Below are positions 50,906 to 60,338 of a stretch of 64,000 bases of DNA, one piece after another. Position numbers and translations under genes: made by a program. Source of the stretch: Alteromonas sp047556435 (GTDB taxonomy: Bacteria > Pseudomonadota > Gammaproteobacteria > Enterobacterales > Alteromonadaceae); assembly GCF_047556435.1 (NCBI RefSeq), contig NZ_CP180210.1:3348001-3412000 (forward strand), given 5' to 3'. Position 1 is the stretch's first letter; the number at the start of each line of letters is the position of its first letter. The notes under the pieces are model-generated. The model had not been told where the DNA came from. It did not search any database and saw only the letters and a list, made by a program, of their open reading frames with translations.

Positions 50906-52395
50906 CTACTTTGCGACCGGCGTACCGTCATCATTAAACTTTGCAATATCAGCCCCTGACGCTTCCCACTCCTCGCGCTCTTCCTTAGTGGCTTTGGGCG
51001 AGAACCAGCCCACGTAGGCGTAAAATATTCCTATCAGCGGGGCCGTCCAACATGCAAATGCCAGAGGGATATACAGTAGGTTTTCCAAATTATCACCGGA
51101 AATGCCCAGCCCCAGAGCAGAAATAACGAAAGCACCACCGGCATTCCAGGGGATCAGGGGCGACATTAGCGTACCGCCTTCCTCGATGCCCCGTGACAAA
51201 TTCAGCGTAGAATACCCCATGCCCCGATAAACAGGAGAAAACATCCGCCCTGGCAACGCCACCGACAAATAGGGGTCGCCCGCTACCAGATTGGTTGAAA
51301 ACGCCGTTCCGACAGCGGCAACCTGTGTACCAGCAAACGTTTTCGCTTTGCTTTTTATCGAATTAATAATACTTCGCAGACAGCCCGTGGTTTCTAACGC
51401 GCCACCAAACGCAAGCGCAATTAGCACCAACGATATATAGTCCACATCATAGACTGAACCCCACCACGATTAAGCAGGCTGTCTATTTCGCTTATATTCG
51501 TTTGAATAGCATAGCCGTTGTTTGCATAGTCAAACACAGCCTGCAGGCTCTGTCCTTGCATTATCATGGCAAACGCACCACCTACCACTACACCCGCAAA
51601 TAACGCAGGCAGAGGCGGGATTTTTTTCATAGCCAGCCCCATTACCACAAGAGCGGGTAACAGTGCCCAGCCAGAAATAGTGAAGTTATTTTCTAACGCG
51701 TTGGTTATCCCTTCTATTTTTTCAAACGACACACTTTGTGTATCAATCACAAAAAAACCGACGCCGATATAAATCAGAAACGCGATTAACATGGCAGGAA
51801 TGGTGGTGGCCATCATATTTTGAATGTGAGAAAACACGTCGGTTCCGGTCACTGCGGGTGCAAGATTCGTTGTATCAGACAGCGGTGATACTTTGTCACC
51901 GAAAAACGCACCAGACACCACCGCACCGGCCGTCCAGTACATGGGGATATCAAACCCTTCGCCAATGCCCATCAAGGCGAGACCAACCGTACCAACACTT
52001 CCCCAGCTTGTGCCTAAAGACACTGACACCACTGCACAAATGATCATTCCCGCGGCTAAGAAAATTTCAGGAGATAAGGTTTTTAGCCCATAGTAAATAA
52101 TGGTGGGTACGGTTCCGCTCGCAATCCATATACCAATAATCATACCCACAACGATGAGCACACTGACTGACGGTAACGCCACATGGATAACCTTGAAAAT
52201 GCCGGCTCGCACCTCCTCCCACGTAAGGCCAAGGTAAATACCCACAAAACTCGCCAGCGCTACCCCAATAGCAAGCGGAATATGGGGCTCAAATACGCCG
52301 AAGTAAAATATCTGTGTACCCAGTATAATAAGCGTTAATACAACAGGCGTTAGTGCAAGTAACAGGTTTGGCGTAGCGCGCTGTTGTTCGGTCAT
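50906..52395 (-). pseudogene. nhaC: Na+/H+ antiporter NhaC, interrupted by a two-base frameshift
   Basis: Two overlapping frames together make one NhaC of about 495 aa. The first (52395-51421) runs from MTEQQRATPN through GDKVSPLSDTTNLAPAVTGTDVF to RGGVQSMMWTIYRWC and then stops. The second (51445-50906) resumes with ISLVLIALAFGGALETTGC and goes to the normal C-terminus. Removing two bases from the run ATATATA (51433-51439) restores MMWTISLVLIALAFGG, the expected family sequence. This is either a true mutation, a slippage-switchable gene, or a sequencing error. Both halves keep normal codon use, so any inactivation is recent. Confidence 0.88.
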
Positions 52396-52727
52396 ATATC
52401 TGCCTTTTATTTGAAACTGGTGACATAAGCGATCTTCTGGCTGCATAAAGCACGGGAAGAACCGCTGTCATCAAGCCGGTGATTGTTTGAGATAATTTAT
52501 TGATTACGGGGCGACTCACGTAATAGTTCGGAAAAGCGCGACAAACAAGTCGTGAAGGCTTATTACCTCATGGAAATAACAGCAGAGGCGCCGTGTAACA
52601 CTTCGAACCTCAAGGCTGCAGCGCGTAATAGACTTTTAAATGAAGCCCGATGTATCAGCTCGGCCTGAAAGCATGTAAAACATATGATATTATTTATTAA
52701 TTCCTGCCTCTAAGAGGAATTCACATA
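52396..52727. other. 332-base intergenic region
   Basis: Upstream region of nhaC (minus) and of the DUF4177 gene (plus). No other gene was seen. The DUF4177 ribosome binding site GAGGA lies at 52714-52718. Confidence 0.5.
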
Positions 52728-52907
52728 GTGAAGACGTTTGAGTATGAAACACATATTGTTGGGGGCTTTTTCAAACTTAGAGACGTTAAGGCCCGCAATG
52801 TCCAAACCCTTTGCAATGCAAAAGGAGAAGCTGGCTGGGAGTTGACAGCAATGACCTACGACTGGTTTTTTGTGTCTTATACTCTAGTGTTTAAAAGGGA
52901 AAAGTAA
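52728..52907 (+). CDS. DUF4177 family mini-protein
   Basis: A 59-aa gene starting with GTG. The product begins MKTFEYETHIVGG and has the family core AKGEAGWELTAMTYDWFF ending YTLVFKREK, matching the short DUF4177 proteins (K-x-F-E-Y ... GWEL ... FKR). GAGGA lies ten bases before the start. Function of the family is unknown. It stands alone between nhaC and an exported protein. Confidence 0.8.
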   Translation: MKTFEYETHIVGGFFKLRDVKARNVQTLCNAKGEAGWELTAMTYDWFFVSYTLVFKREK

Positions 52908-53171
52908 TCCGTACATTACCTAACACCATGATCAGCGTTAGCTCGGTATAACATACACCTCAAACTCATCCCTTCGTGTTTCTGCAAACGGCTTGACATA
53001 TAAGACGGATGCTTGCGGTGTAGCAGCACTTCACTTCATGGCAGGGTTGATACCAGCTACTACATTCATCACATCGTCTAACCCTGCTCATTTTTTGATA
53101 AAAACAATCTAACCCAAAAGACTGGCGCACGGCCTACACTCAGTCTCCCCACATCGATTGAACAATAAATC

Positions 53172-53651
53172 ATGACTAACTCTATAACGCAGTTCTCAAT
53201 TCCTGTCGTTCTTTGTACGGCGATTTTTGCCGGGTCAGTACTGGCTGATACCGCCGGTGAAATTACCCAACTCATCAAAGATGACAATGCCTATATATTG
53301 AAAAACCTCAAATCACCTCGCGGCGGTATACCAAAAGCTGGCTCCCACCAGTTCTGGTCCAGTGGCGGTTTACTCCATCATATTCCTGCCGATGTACCGG
53401 ATGCCGAGTTTGAATCGTTCGGGTTACAGCCCAAGCACATAGAAGTCATTACACTGGAAGAAGGCAAGTACGCGGTTGCCATGTACTACTCCGAAGGGAG
53501 TTTTCACCCCAAGGGCAGTGATAAGGTATCCCATTACTTCACGCGGGTTACTGAGGTCTATATAAAAGAAGACGGTAACTGGAAAGTCAGAGCATCACAT
53601 TATTCTCCAGTCACCGGCGGAGCAGGTACCAGCCAAACCAGTGTGGATTAA
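53172..53651 (+). CDS. exported NTF2/SnoaL-like domain protein
   Basis: A 159-aa protein with a signal peptide (about residues 1-25, SVLA before DTAGE). The mature part has the pattern of an NTF2-like fold: an initial helix, then KYAVAMYYSEGSF, FTRVTEVYIKEDGNWKVRASHYSPV as the final strands. Such domains bind or convert small molecules in a cone-shaped cavity; the ligand here is unknown. Probably periplasmic. Confidence 0.75.
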   Translation: MTNSITQFSIPVVLCTAIFAGSVLADTAGEITQLIKDDNAYILKNLKSPRGGIPKAGSHQFWSSGGLLHHIPADVPDAEFESFGLQPKHIEVITLEEGKYAVAMYYSEGSFHPKGSDKVSHYFTRVTEVYIKEDGNWKVRASHYSPVTGGAGTSQTSVD

Positions 53652-54087
53652 ATCGCGCTCGCTGCTGATACGCCGTCTCCCGGTTGTTCAGCAGCTCCTC
53701 CTTCTCGCTTCGCGGGCTACCGGTCTACAGCCATACCGGGATTAAACTGCTGCGGGGTACCAACGTGCAGCCCTGATAACGCGTGATCTGGTTTCGGCGG
53801 CTACACAATGCCATGAGGTTCACTACGAACTGCTGTTTAGTGCGCCAGCCTGTTACTGTCATCTTCCTGTTACCGGTGTGGTGGTCTCACTGTCATCTGC
53901 GCCCCTCCATTGTCATCGCTGAAAAGACGAGTTTGCCCCCGGCCACCTGACAACGTATGAATCTAACGATCCACATTGGCGTGCCGCTTTCAGAAAATTA
54001 AGTTTCGTTTCAGTTTTCGTTCATGTTGTTAGCGTCACAATTTGTCATAACGTCACCCGAAAGGGACTTTCCGAAGAGGAACGAGTT
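53652..54087. other. 436-base intergenic region
   Basis: No gene or known element seen. The first 300 bases are more GC-rich than the surroundings. The ribosome binding site GAGGA of the next gene lies near 54076. Confidence 0.5.
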
Positions 54088-54792
54088 ATGAGAAATGCAA
54101 TGTTTACAAAGTTACTTATTGCTGCCGGTTTGCTTGCGTTGACAGGCCCCACTGCTGTGCTTGCTGAAGAACGTAAAGTCACGACCAAAGAATACCAGTT
54201 TAAAGAACCGGTAGAAGCCGCGGGGCAATCTACCGCAAACACTTCGTCTAAAAAGAAGGGACTGGAAACGTTAAAAGGCAAGTCCAGAGAGAGTATTCAA
54301 TCGCTTAATGATACCGAGTTCTGGATATACGACAGCTGGGTAACCGTGCAGAACGATTACGATTATGACGGTTACTACACCACGCTGAATATTGAGTTTG
54401 ATGCTGACACCGTGTTTTCTCAGGTTCCTGTCTATGCCGTCATCTACTTAGGTAAAAATGATGTGTTCGACTCGATACATGTCACATCGGTATTCAATAT
54501 TTATGGCGACGACAGCAACGACGCGTTCATAGTTGAAAGCGACCTGGTATCCGGCTTTCCTCCTCGCGATTACGAAATCCTTATTGAACTGTATGACGCC
54601 GATCACGATGTGCTGGTAGCTGCATCTGACGGATACTGGGATGCGGACCTGGCCTACGTTAGTCTGGAAAGCGAAAATTATGATGTGGTAGAAGAAACCG
54701 TCGTGGTGGTAGAGGAGCATGGTGGCACATTATTTATCCCTGCCCTGCTGGCACTCTTTGGTATCGCGCTATATCGCAGAACAAAACAGTGA
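54088..54792 (+). CDS. surface or secreted protein with a GlyGly-CTERM-like tail (choice-of-anchor H type)
   Basis: A 234-aa exported protein. It has a signal peptide (1-26), a basic linker, and a beta-rich domain (about 70-200) containing repeated Tyr/Asp-rich strands (NDYDYDGYYTTLNIEFDADTVF). The C-terminus, EEHGGTLFIPALLALFGIALYRRTKQ, has Gly-Gly, a hydrophobic helix and a basic end, the pattern of GlyGly-CTERM sorting signals processed by rhombosortase. The domain fits the choice-of-anchor H family. No rhombosortase is in the window. Confidence 0.75.
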   Translation: MRNAMFTKLLIAAGLLALTGPTAVLAEERKVTTKEYQFKEPVEAAGQSTANTSSKKKGLETLKGKSRESIQSLNDTEFWIYDSWVTVQNDYDYDGYYTTLNIEFDADTVFSQVPVYAVIYLGKNDVFDSIHVTSVFNIYGDDSNDAFIVESDLVSGFPPRDYEILIELYDADHDVLVAASDGYWDADLAYVSLESENYDVVEETVVVVEEHGGTLFIPALLALFGIALYRRTKQ

Positions 54793-54842
54793 AAATGGGT
54801 GTCGCACCATTTATTTGACCTCACACTACTGACAAGTAATAC

Positions 54843-54863
54843 GGCGCCCGCGGGCGCCTTCTT
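54843..54863 (+). terminator. terminator after the choice-of-anchor gene
   Basis: GGCGCCCGCGGGCGCC (54843-54858) is a perfect palindrome able to form a six-base GC stem with a CGCG loop, followed by TTCTTT. Confidence 0.85.
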
Positions 54864-54917
54864 TCATGACTGTCGTAACAAATAGATTGCTAGTGGCTAT
54901 GCGATATCTTCGATGCG

Positions 54918-55133
54918 TCACTCGCTTTTGTCGTCCGTATCGTTTTCCTGTAATTCAATCTCAGTGATCACTTTCTCAGTAAGCTTTATCCGCTTATGTT
55001 TTAATAAGGCATCACGCAGCACGTACTCGATTTGTGCGTTTACGCTGCGTAATTCGTCATCCGCCCACCGCTGCATCGCAGCAAGGACTTTTTCGTTAAT
55101 ACGAAGTGGATACGCCTTTTTCTTATCCGCCAT
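54918..55133 (-). CDS. Arc-like ribbon-helix-helix DNA-binding protein
   Basis: A 71-aa RHH-type protein. KKAYPLRINEKVLAAMQRWADDELRSVNAQIEYVLRDAL gives the DNA-binding strand (YPLRI) and the two helices of the Arc/MetJ fold. An acidic tail follows (ELQENDTDDKSE). The start at 55133 follows GGGGA. It is the second gene after an SPFH protein, a recurring pair in bacteria, and probably regulates that operon through the twin palindromes at 56181-56199. Confidence 0.88.
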   Translation of the reverse strand: MADKKKAYPLRINEKVLAAMQRWADDELRSVNAQIEYVLRDALLKHKRIKLTEKVITEIELQENDTDDKSE

Positions 55134-55313
55134 GATTTCCCCGATGTGGCTGCATTTCGTCAGCCTTACCTGACGCCGTGTGTACAAGTGGCCAGGCAGC
55201 AGCTGTATTTGATAGCGACAGAGGCGTAAAAAGTCCGGTGCGTGGCGTATCTGAAGACCCCCTCAGCAGTACGTCAGTGGTTTCCCCGGTTTTCACGCCG
55301 ACGCTTCGTGTGT

Positions 55314-56165
55314 CTAGTACAAACTGCCTGAATTCACTACTGGCTGAGGCGCTTTATCACCGCACAATACAACCAATAAGTTACTCACCATATGCGCTTT
55401 GCGCTCGTCATCCAGGTCAACAATTTCCTCTGCAGACAGTTTGTTCAGCGCCATCTGAACCATACCCACCGCACCATCGACGATTTGTGATCGAGCCGCA
55501 ATAATGGCGGCAGCCTGTTGACGTTGCAACATGGCGCTGGCAATTTCCTGTGCGTACGCAAGGTGACTGATGCGTGCCTCATGCACAGTAATGCCGGCCT
55601 TAGCCAGTCGTGCCTGAATCTCTTTTTGCAGGCTGTCAGAAATCTCAGATGGATGACTGCGTAGCGCAACCTCAGCCTGTTCATCGTCACGAGGATCGTA
55701 AGGAAAGCTGCTGGCCATATGGCGGATCGCCGACTCACTCTGTATGGTCACGAAGCTTTCATAATCATCAACTTCAAACACAGCTTCAGCCGTATCGGTA
55801 ACCGACCACACTATGATGGCTGCAATTTCGATAGGGTTTCCCTGATTATCGTTCACTTTGATTTTCGCACTTTCGAAATTTCGTATGCGTAGCGACACCG
55901 TACGGCGCAGAAATAGCGGGATCGTCCAGCGCAACCCGTCACGCCTTTCGGTACCAACATAACTTCCAAACAGCGTTAATACCTTGCCCTGATTGGGCTG
56001 AACCATAAAAAAGCCGGGCCAGAGTACGGCAACCAGAATCATGGCGACCATTGGTAGTATTCCCGCCTGTTGAATAAACCAATACACGCTAAGCAATTGA
56101 CAGATAGGCAGTACAATCAGCGCCATCACATACCCGTTAACTGAAAATCCTTGTTTTTCGTTCAT
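55314..56165 (-). CDS. SPFH-domain (prohibitin/stomatin-like) membrane protein
   Basis: A 283-aa protein with two N-terminal membrane helices (about 10-30 and 38-55), then an SPFH domain starting FFMVQPNQGKVLTLFGSYVGTERRDGLRW and ending with the coiled-coil EIQARLAKAGITVHEARISHLAYAQEIASAMLQRQQAAAI. SPFH proteins form membrane scaffolds linked to stress and protein quality control. Two start codons are adjacent (56168 and 56165); the second is better spaced from AGGTG. No NfeD partner is present; the partner here is the RHH protein. Confidence 0.92.
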   Translation of the reverse strand: MNEKQGFSVNGYVMALIVLPICQLLSVYWFIQQAGILPMVAMILVAVLWPGFFMVQPNQGKVLTLFGSYVGTERRDGLRWTIPLFLRRTVSLRIRNFESAKIKVNDNQGNPIEIAAIIVWSVTDTAEAVFEVDDYESFVTIQSESAIRHMASSFPYDPRDDEQAEVALRSHPSEISDSLQKEIQARLAKAGITVHEARISHLAYAQEIASAMLQRQQAAAIIAARSQIVDGAVGMVQMALNKLSAEEIVDLDDERKAHMVSNLLVVLCGDKAPQPVVNSGSLY

Positions 56166-56180
56166 CATACACCTAATAAG

Positions 56181-56199
56181 TGATATCATTTTGATATCA
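56181..56199. promoter_or_regulatory. twin palindrome TGATATCA, probable RHH operator
   Basis: Two identical eight-base palindromes TGATATCA at 56181-56188 and 56192-56199, 11 bases apart, lie 16-34 bases upstream of the SPFH start codon, on one face of the helix. Ribbon-helix-helix dimers usually bind such paired half-sites, so autoregulation by the downstream RHH gene is likely. Confidence 0.6.
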
Positions 56200-56381
56200 T
56201 ATTAATCACCTTAAAAAATAAAGCAATAAAAATGAATACAATTACACCCGACTAAGGAGAATTATCAGACCAGACCAAACACCAACGTGAAATACTTGTT
56301 ATAACAGGTGAATATTTTGGAAACCTTAGCAAATCAGTGCCAAACTACTCTCACTTGTACTCTTTCTACTTGCAGGTTTTG

Positions 56382-57665
56382 ATGAGTCGCCCAACAGCCT
56401 TACCTGGTAACAGCATTAACCGCCGTCGTCGCACACTATTGAAGGGTGGCATACTGTGCCTGGCTGCTGGTAGCGTGCCCTTCGCAATTGGAAAGCCTAA
56501 ACCAACGGTCAGGGTGATGGGCACGCATGTGACCCTTCAGGAAACATTGCGTCAACGTGCGATGGAAGATCTTGGCATCAACCTGCAGTTTGAGCCAAAA
56601 GGCAGTGCAGCAGTACTTCAGAAAGCGTCTATGAATCCCGGCAGCTTTGATCTTTATGAACAATGGTCAAACAGTATCAATGTATTGTGGCGCTCAAGGG
56701 CCATCCAGCCTATCGAGAAAAAGCGTCTGCGTTACTGGGAGGAGATCAACCCACTGAGTAAAACCGGGAAAATTGTCGAGAACGCCAGAATGGGCGCCGG
56801 CGATGCGCCACACAAAATTCTTCATATTCAGGATGATGGTACGCTGGGCACGACACATACCGATACCATCAGTTTTCTCCCTTACGTCCATAATGTCGAT
56901 TCATTCGGTTACGATACAAGCCGCACCCCCGAAGAGGTAGATATCAATAATGAAAGCTGGGGATGGATGCTGGAGAGCCGTTTTTCAGGTCAGGTGGGTG
57001 TAGTTAATGATCCTACGATAGGCTTGTTCGATCTCGCTCTGGCCGCACAAGCCAAAGGATTCATTCAATTTGAAGACATTGGGGCGATGACCGAATCAGA
57101 GCTTGACGAACTTTTTACCATTCTCATTGAGTTGAAGCAGTTACAGCATTTCAGCGGTTTCTGGACCTCGGTACCTGAGTCAGTTCAGTTTATGAAAAGT
57201 AAACGGGTGCTAATTGAAAGCATGTTTTCCCCTGCGGTCTCTGCATTAAACGGACAAAATATACCAGTTCGGTTTGCCGCCCCCAAAGAGGGGTATAGAG
57301 GGTGGCATGGTGTGATGTGCCTGTCTGCTGCAACAGAGGGAAGAAGTAAAGATGCTGCTTATGAATATATGAACTGGTGGCTTTCCGGCTGGCCCGGCGC
57401 ATTTATCGCGCGGCAAGGCTACTATATTTCGAATCCACAGCGCTCAGCACAATACCTCAGCCAGGCAGAATGGGACTACTGGTACCAGGGCAAGCCTGCT
57501 ACAGAAACCTTATTGGGAACAGATGGGAAGCCTTCTGTGAACAAAGGGGAACAACGCAGCGGCGGAAGTTATGAAAGCCGGTTTAGTAATGTCGCTGTAT
57601 GGAATACAGTGATGCCCACCTATGAATACAGCCTGCAAAAGTGGTATGAATTCATTACATCGTAA
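56382..57665 (+). CDS. Tat-exported periplasmic binding protein, PotD-like
   Basis: A 427-aa solute-binding protein of the spermidine/putrescine-binding (COG0687-like) type. The N-terminus has a twin-arginine signal (NRRRRTLLKGGILCLAAGSV). The mature part starts with TVRVMGTHVTLQETLRQRAM and contains NVDSFGYDTSRTPEE, GVVNDPTIGLFDLALAAQAKG and WHGVMCLSAAT typical of type II binding proteins. No ABC permease or ATPase lies nearby; the next gene, 15 bases on, is a hybrid histidine kinase with a periplasmic domain. It is therefore more likely a co-sensor than a transport component. ATG at 56382 has AGG upstream. Confidence 0.85.
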   Translation: MSRPTALPGNSINRRRRTLLKGGILCLAAGSVPFAIGKPKPTVRVMGTHVTLQETLRQRAMEDLGINLQFEPKGSAAVLQKASMNPGSFDLYEQWSNSINVLWRSRAIQPIEKKRLRYWEEINPLSKTGKIVENARMGAGDAPHKILHIQDDGTLGTTHTDTISFLPYVHNVDSFGYDTSRTPEEVDINNESWGWMLESRFSGQVGVVNDPTIGLFDLALAAQAKGFIQFEDIGAMTESELDELFTILIELKQLQHFSGFWTSVPESVQFMKSKRVLIESMFSPAVSALNGQNIPVRFAAPKEGYRGWHGVMCLSAATEGRSKDAAYEYMNWWLSGWPGAFIARQGYYISNPQRSAQYLSQAEWDYWYQGKPATETLLGTDGKPSVNKGEQRSGGSYESRFSNVAVWNTVMPTYEYSLQKWYEFITS

Positions 57666-57680
57666 ACAGGAAAGCGCGTA

Positions 57681-60338
57681 ATGTCGTCAATTCGCACACA
57701 ACTTATAATTGTGCTGGTAGCGCTGGTTTCACTGCTGTTGATTCAGGGTATGCTTGCCCGTCAAAACCAACAGGTGTTAAACGACGGGCTTGAGGTCACC
57801 CGACAGGCAGTAAATGATGTCAGCCTGGTTAAGGAACTTGAGCGGGACATACTGGATTTGCAGCGTAATGTGCTGATTTTCAAAGAAACGGCGAGTCAGT
57901 CTGCGGTAAACCGCTTCGAGCGCCTGATGCTGTCGATTGAAAACAAACTGCAACAGCTCAGCGAATCTGCGGGCTCTTTGGCAGGAGGCCTCTCTGATGA
58001 AAATGTACTAGAGCGTATGCGCTCACATCTGGAGGACTACCAGGAAAACTTTATTGAAGTCATCGACGCGCGGGCAAGACGTGACGATTTGGTCCGCTCA
58101 GGCTCGTTAACTGACATTCTGGAACTGCGTCAGACGCTGAAATCTCTGGCCGCGACTGCAAGCGCACCAACGTCCTATATCAATGAGTTGAGCCTGAAGC
58201 TGGATGCAGCAGAAAGCGCTTCACTGCAATACCTGATATCACCCAGTCTGAAACAAATTACCGCATTTAACTCAGCCATGCAGTCAATGCAGGTTCAGCT
58301 AGATGAAGGCGCGCCTTTTCCGGTAGAGGCGATGATTGCGCAGATAGAAAACGCCAAAGCCAGATTCTTTAAGCTAACTCAAATTACCCAGGGCAACCTC
58401 TTCTTAGTAAATGTCGTCATGGCAGGTTCGGCGAACGAGTTTCTCTATCTCAGCGGTGAGCTGGCACAGCAGGTAGCCGCCTATTCAGATCAGATCCGCA
58501 AGCAAACCCAGCAACAAGCAGATGCAGCCCGATTAAACGGTGAACTGTATTCACTGGTTGCAATTTTGCTGGCGCTCGCTGCTGCGATATTCGCCATCGT
58601 CAGAATTTTAGGTCCAATTCGCTCCATTACAGAAGTTTTTAATCGCTTGTCAGAAGGGGAAAATCTGAAAACCATACCCGGTATCAACCGCAACGATGAA
58701 ATTGGGGAACTGGCGAAAGCCGCCTACGTATTCAGTGATAAAAACCGTGAAACCGGGCAGCTATTGGAAGCGGCAAGAGAATCCAATATCCAAATGGAGG
58801 CTCTGAATAAAGAACTGGTTGAATCGAAACTCCGGGCCGAGCAGGCCACCGCGTCAAAGAGTATTTTCCTGGCCAACATGAGTCATGAAATCCGCACCCC
58901 CATGAACGGCATTATCGGACTTATCGAGCTGGCACAGCAGCAACCCATGTCGTCAATGATGCGCAGTTATCTGGACAAAGCGGCTTACTCAAGCCAGATA
59001 CTGATGACAGTAATAAATGATATTCTGGACTTCTCTAAAATCGAGGCAGGTAAATTAGAAATTGAAGAAGTGAGCTTTTCACTGCATTCACTCTTCGACA
59101 ACCTGATTGGCGTTATCGCCCTGCGCGCACAGGAAAAGAACCTGTCCGTAAAGCTGTACGTAGAGCCCACGCTGCCGCCTCAGGTGATAGGCGACCCCCT
59201 CCGGTTAGCTCAGGTGCTAATGAACCTTGGCACCAATGCTGTCAAATTTACCGAGCAAGGCGAAATTAATATCCTTTTCCGTGGTCAGCGTAATGACACC
59301 GGAAATCAGCTTAATCTGACCATTGAAGTACAGGACTCAGGTATCGGAATGTCTGACAAGCAATTAGCGCGGATATTTCAACCTTTTACTCAGGCTGATG
59401 GTTCGACCAACAGGCGCTATGGTGGCACTGGGCTAGGCCTTACTATTGTGAAGCAGCTTACAGAGTTGATGAAAGGCCGTCTTGAAGTAGAATCAACGCC
59501 TGGTAAGGGCAGCCTGTTCAGAGTGCTTATTCCGTTGCGTATCTTTCAGACCCAGCCCGGGATCCTTGAGGGTATCCCTACCGTTCCTGCGGGTACACAA
59601 TATTTCAGCGACATGCCCCTATTGTCACGTAGTTACTTAAAGTTAATTGGTATTCGCGAGCCTGGTTTGCCACTGGCTACCTTGCAGCAGCTCTCTGATC
59701 CAGCACCTTGCGTATTAATTGATATCAATCATCCGGGCGATCTCAAGTCCAATGTAGATACTTTATTCTCTTTGCAGGCACAGGACGTGCGCGTGGGCCT
59801 GATACTGGCAACCCAGGTTGGTGCGATACAGGAAAAACTGCTGTCGGGATGGAAAGGCTCGGTTCTGGTGCACCCCTTCTCCCCGATCCAGTTTGAGCGC
59901 TTCATTAAGGAGCTGAATAAGATTGAGTCGGAGGTCGTAGTTTACGACAACCAGACAGAACACCTTGAGCTTGAAGGTCATATTCTGTTGGTAGAGGACA
60001 ATAATATCAATCAGGTAGTCACTGGTGAGTTGTTGAGCAGCCTTGGCCTGACTTACGATATCGCTGAAGATGGGTTGCAGGCTATCAGAAAAGTGATGAA
60101 TTCGCCGGTGTACGATCTCATCCTGATGGATGTGCAAATGCCTGTGAAAGATGGCTACGAAGCTACCCGCGAACTCAGAGAAAAAGGATTCACTGAGTTG
60201 CCTATCATCGGGTTATCGGCAAACGCGATGAAAGAAGATCAACAGCAGGCACACAAAGCTGGCATGAACGATTACCTCACTAAACCGGTAAAACGAGAAG
60301 CACTTAGCAAAGTCCTTAAGTTGCATTTAAGTGCGTAA
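57681..60338 (+). CDS. hybrid sensor histidine kinase with two receiver-like domains
   Basis: An 885-aa inner-membrane sensor. Helix one is at about residues 7-25 and helix two at about 291-312, enclosing a helical periplasmic domain of some 260 residues. A HAMP domain (about 313-362), the kinase helix with His402 in MSHEIRTPMNGIIGLIELA, and an ATPase domain (NLGTNAVKFTEQG, QDSGIGMS, GGTGLGLTIVKQL) follow. Residues about 635-755 form a degenerate receiver lacking the phospho-Asp, then a true receiver (about 768-885) has Asp817 in LMDVQMPVKDG. The layout resembles TorS, which senses through the periplasmic protein TorT. No Hpt or response regulator is adjacent. Confidence 0.93.
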   Translation: MSSIRTQLIIVLVALVSLLLIQGMLARQNQQVLNDGLEVTRQAVNDVSLVKELERDILDLQRNVLIFKETASQSAVNRFERLMLSIENKLQQLSESAGSLAGGLSDENVLERMRSHLEDYQENFIEVIDARARRDDLVRSGSLTDILELRQTLKSLAATASAPTSYINELSLKLDAAESASLQYLISPSLKQITAFNSAMQSMQVQLDEGAPFPVEAMIAQIENAKARFFKLTQITQGNLFLVNVVMAGSANEFLYLSGELAQQVAAYSDQIRKQTQQQADAARLNGELYSLVAILLALAAAIFAIVRILGPIRSITEVFNRLSEGENLKTIPGINRNDEIGELAKAAYVFSDKNRETGQLLEAARESNIQMEALNKELVESKLRAEQATASKSIFLANMSHEIRTPMNGIIGLIELAQQQPMSSMMRSYLDKAAYSSQILMTVINDILDFSKIEAGKLEIEEVSFSLHSLFDNLIGVIALRAQEKNLSVKLYVEPTLPPQVIGDPLRLAQVLMNLGTNAVKFTEQGEINILFRGQRNDTGNQLNLTIEVQDSGIGMSDKQLARIFQPFTQADGSTNRRYGGTGLGLTIVKQLTELMKGRLEVESTPGKGSLFRVLIPLRIFQTQPGILEGIPTVPAGTQYFSDMPLLSRSYLKLIGIREPGLPLATLQQLSDPAPCVLIDINHPGDLKSNVDTLFSLQAQDVRVGLILATQVGAIQEKLLSGWKGSVLVHPFSPIQFERFIKELNKIESEVVVYDNQTEHLELEGHILLVEDNNINQVVTGELLSSLGLTYDIAEDGLQAIRKVMNSPVYDLILMDVQMPVKDGYEATRELREKGFTELPIIGLSANAMKEDQQQAHKAGMNDYLTKPVKREALSKVLKLHLSA

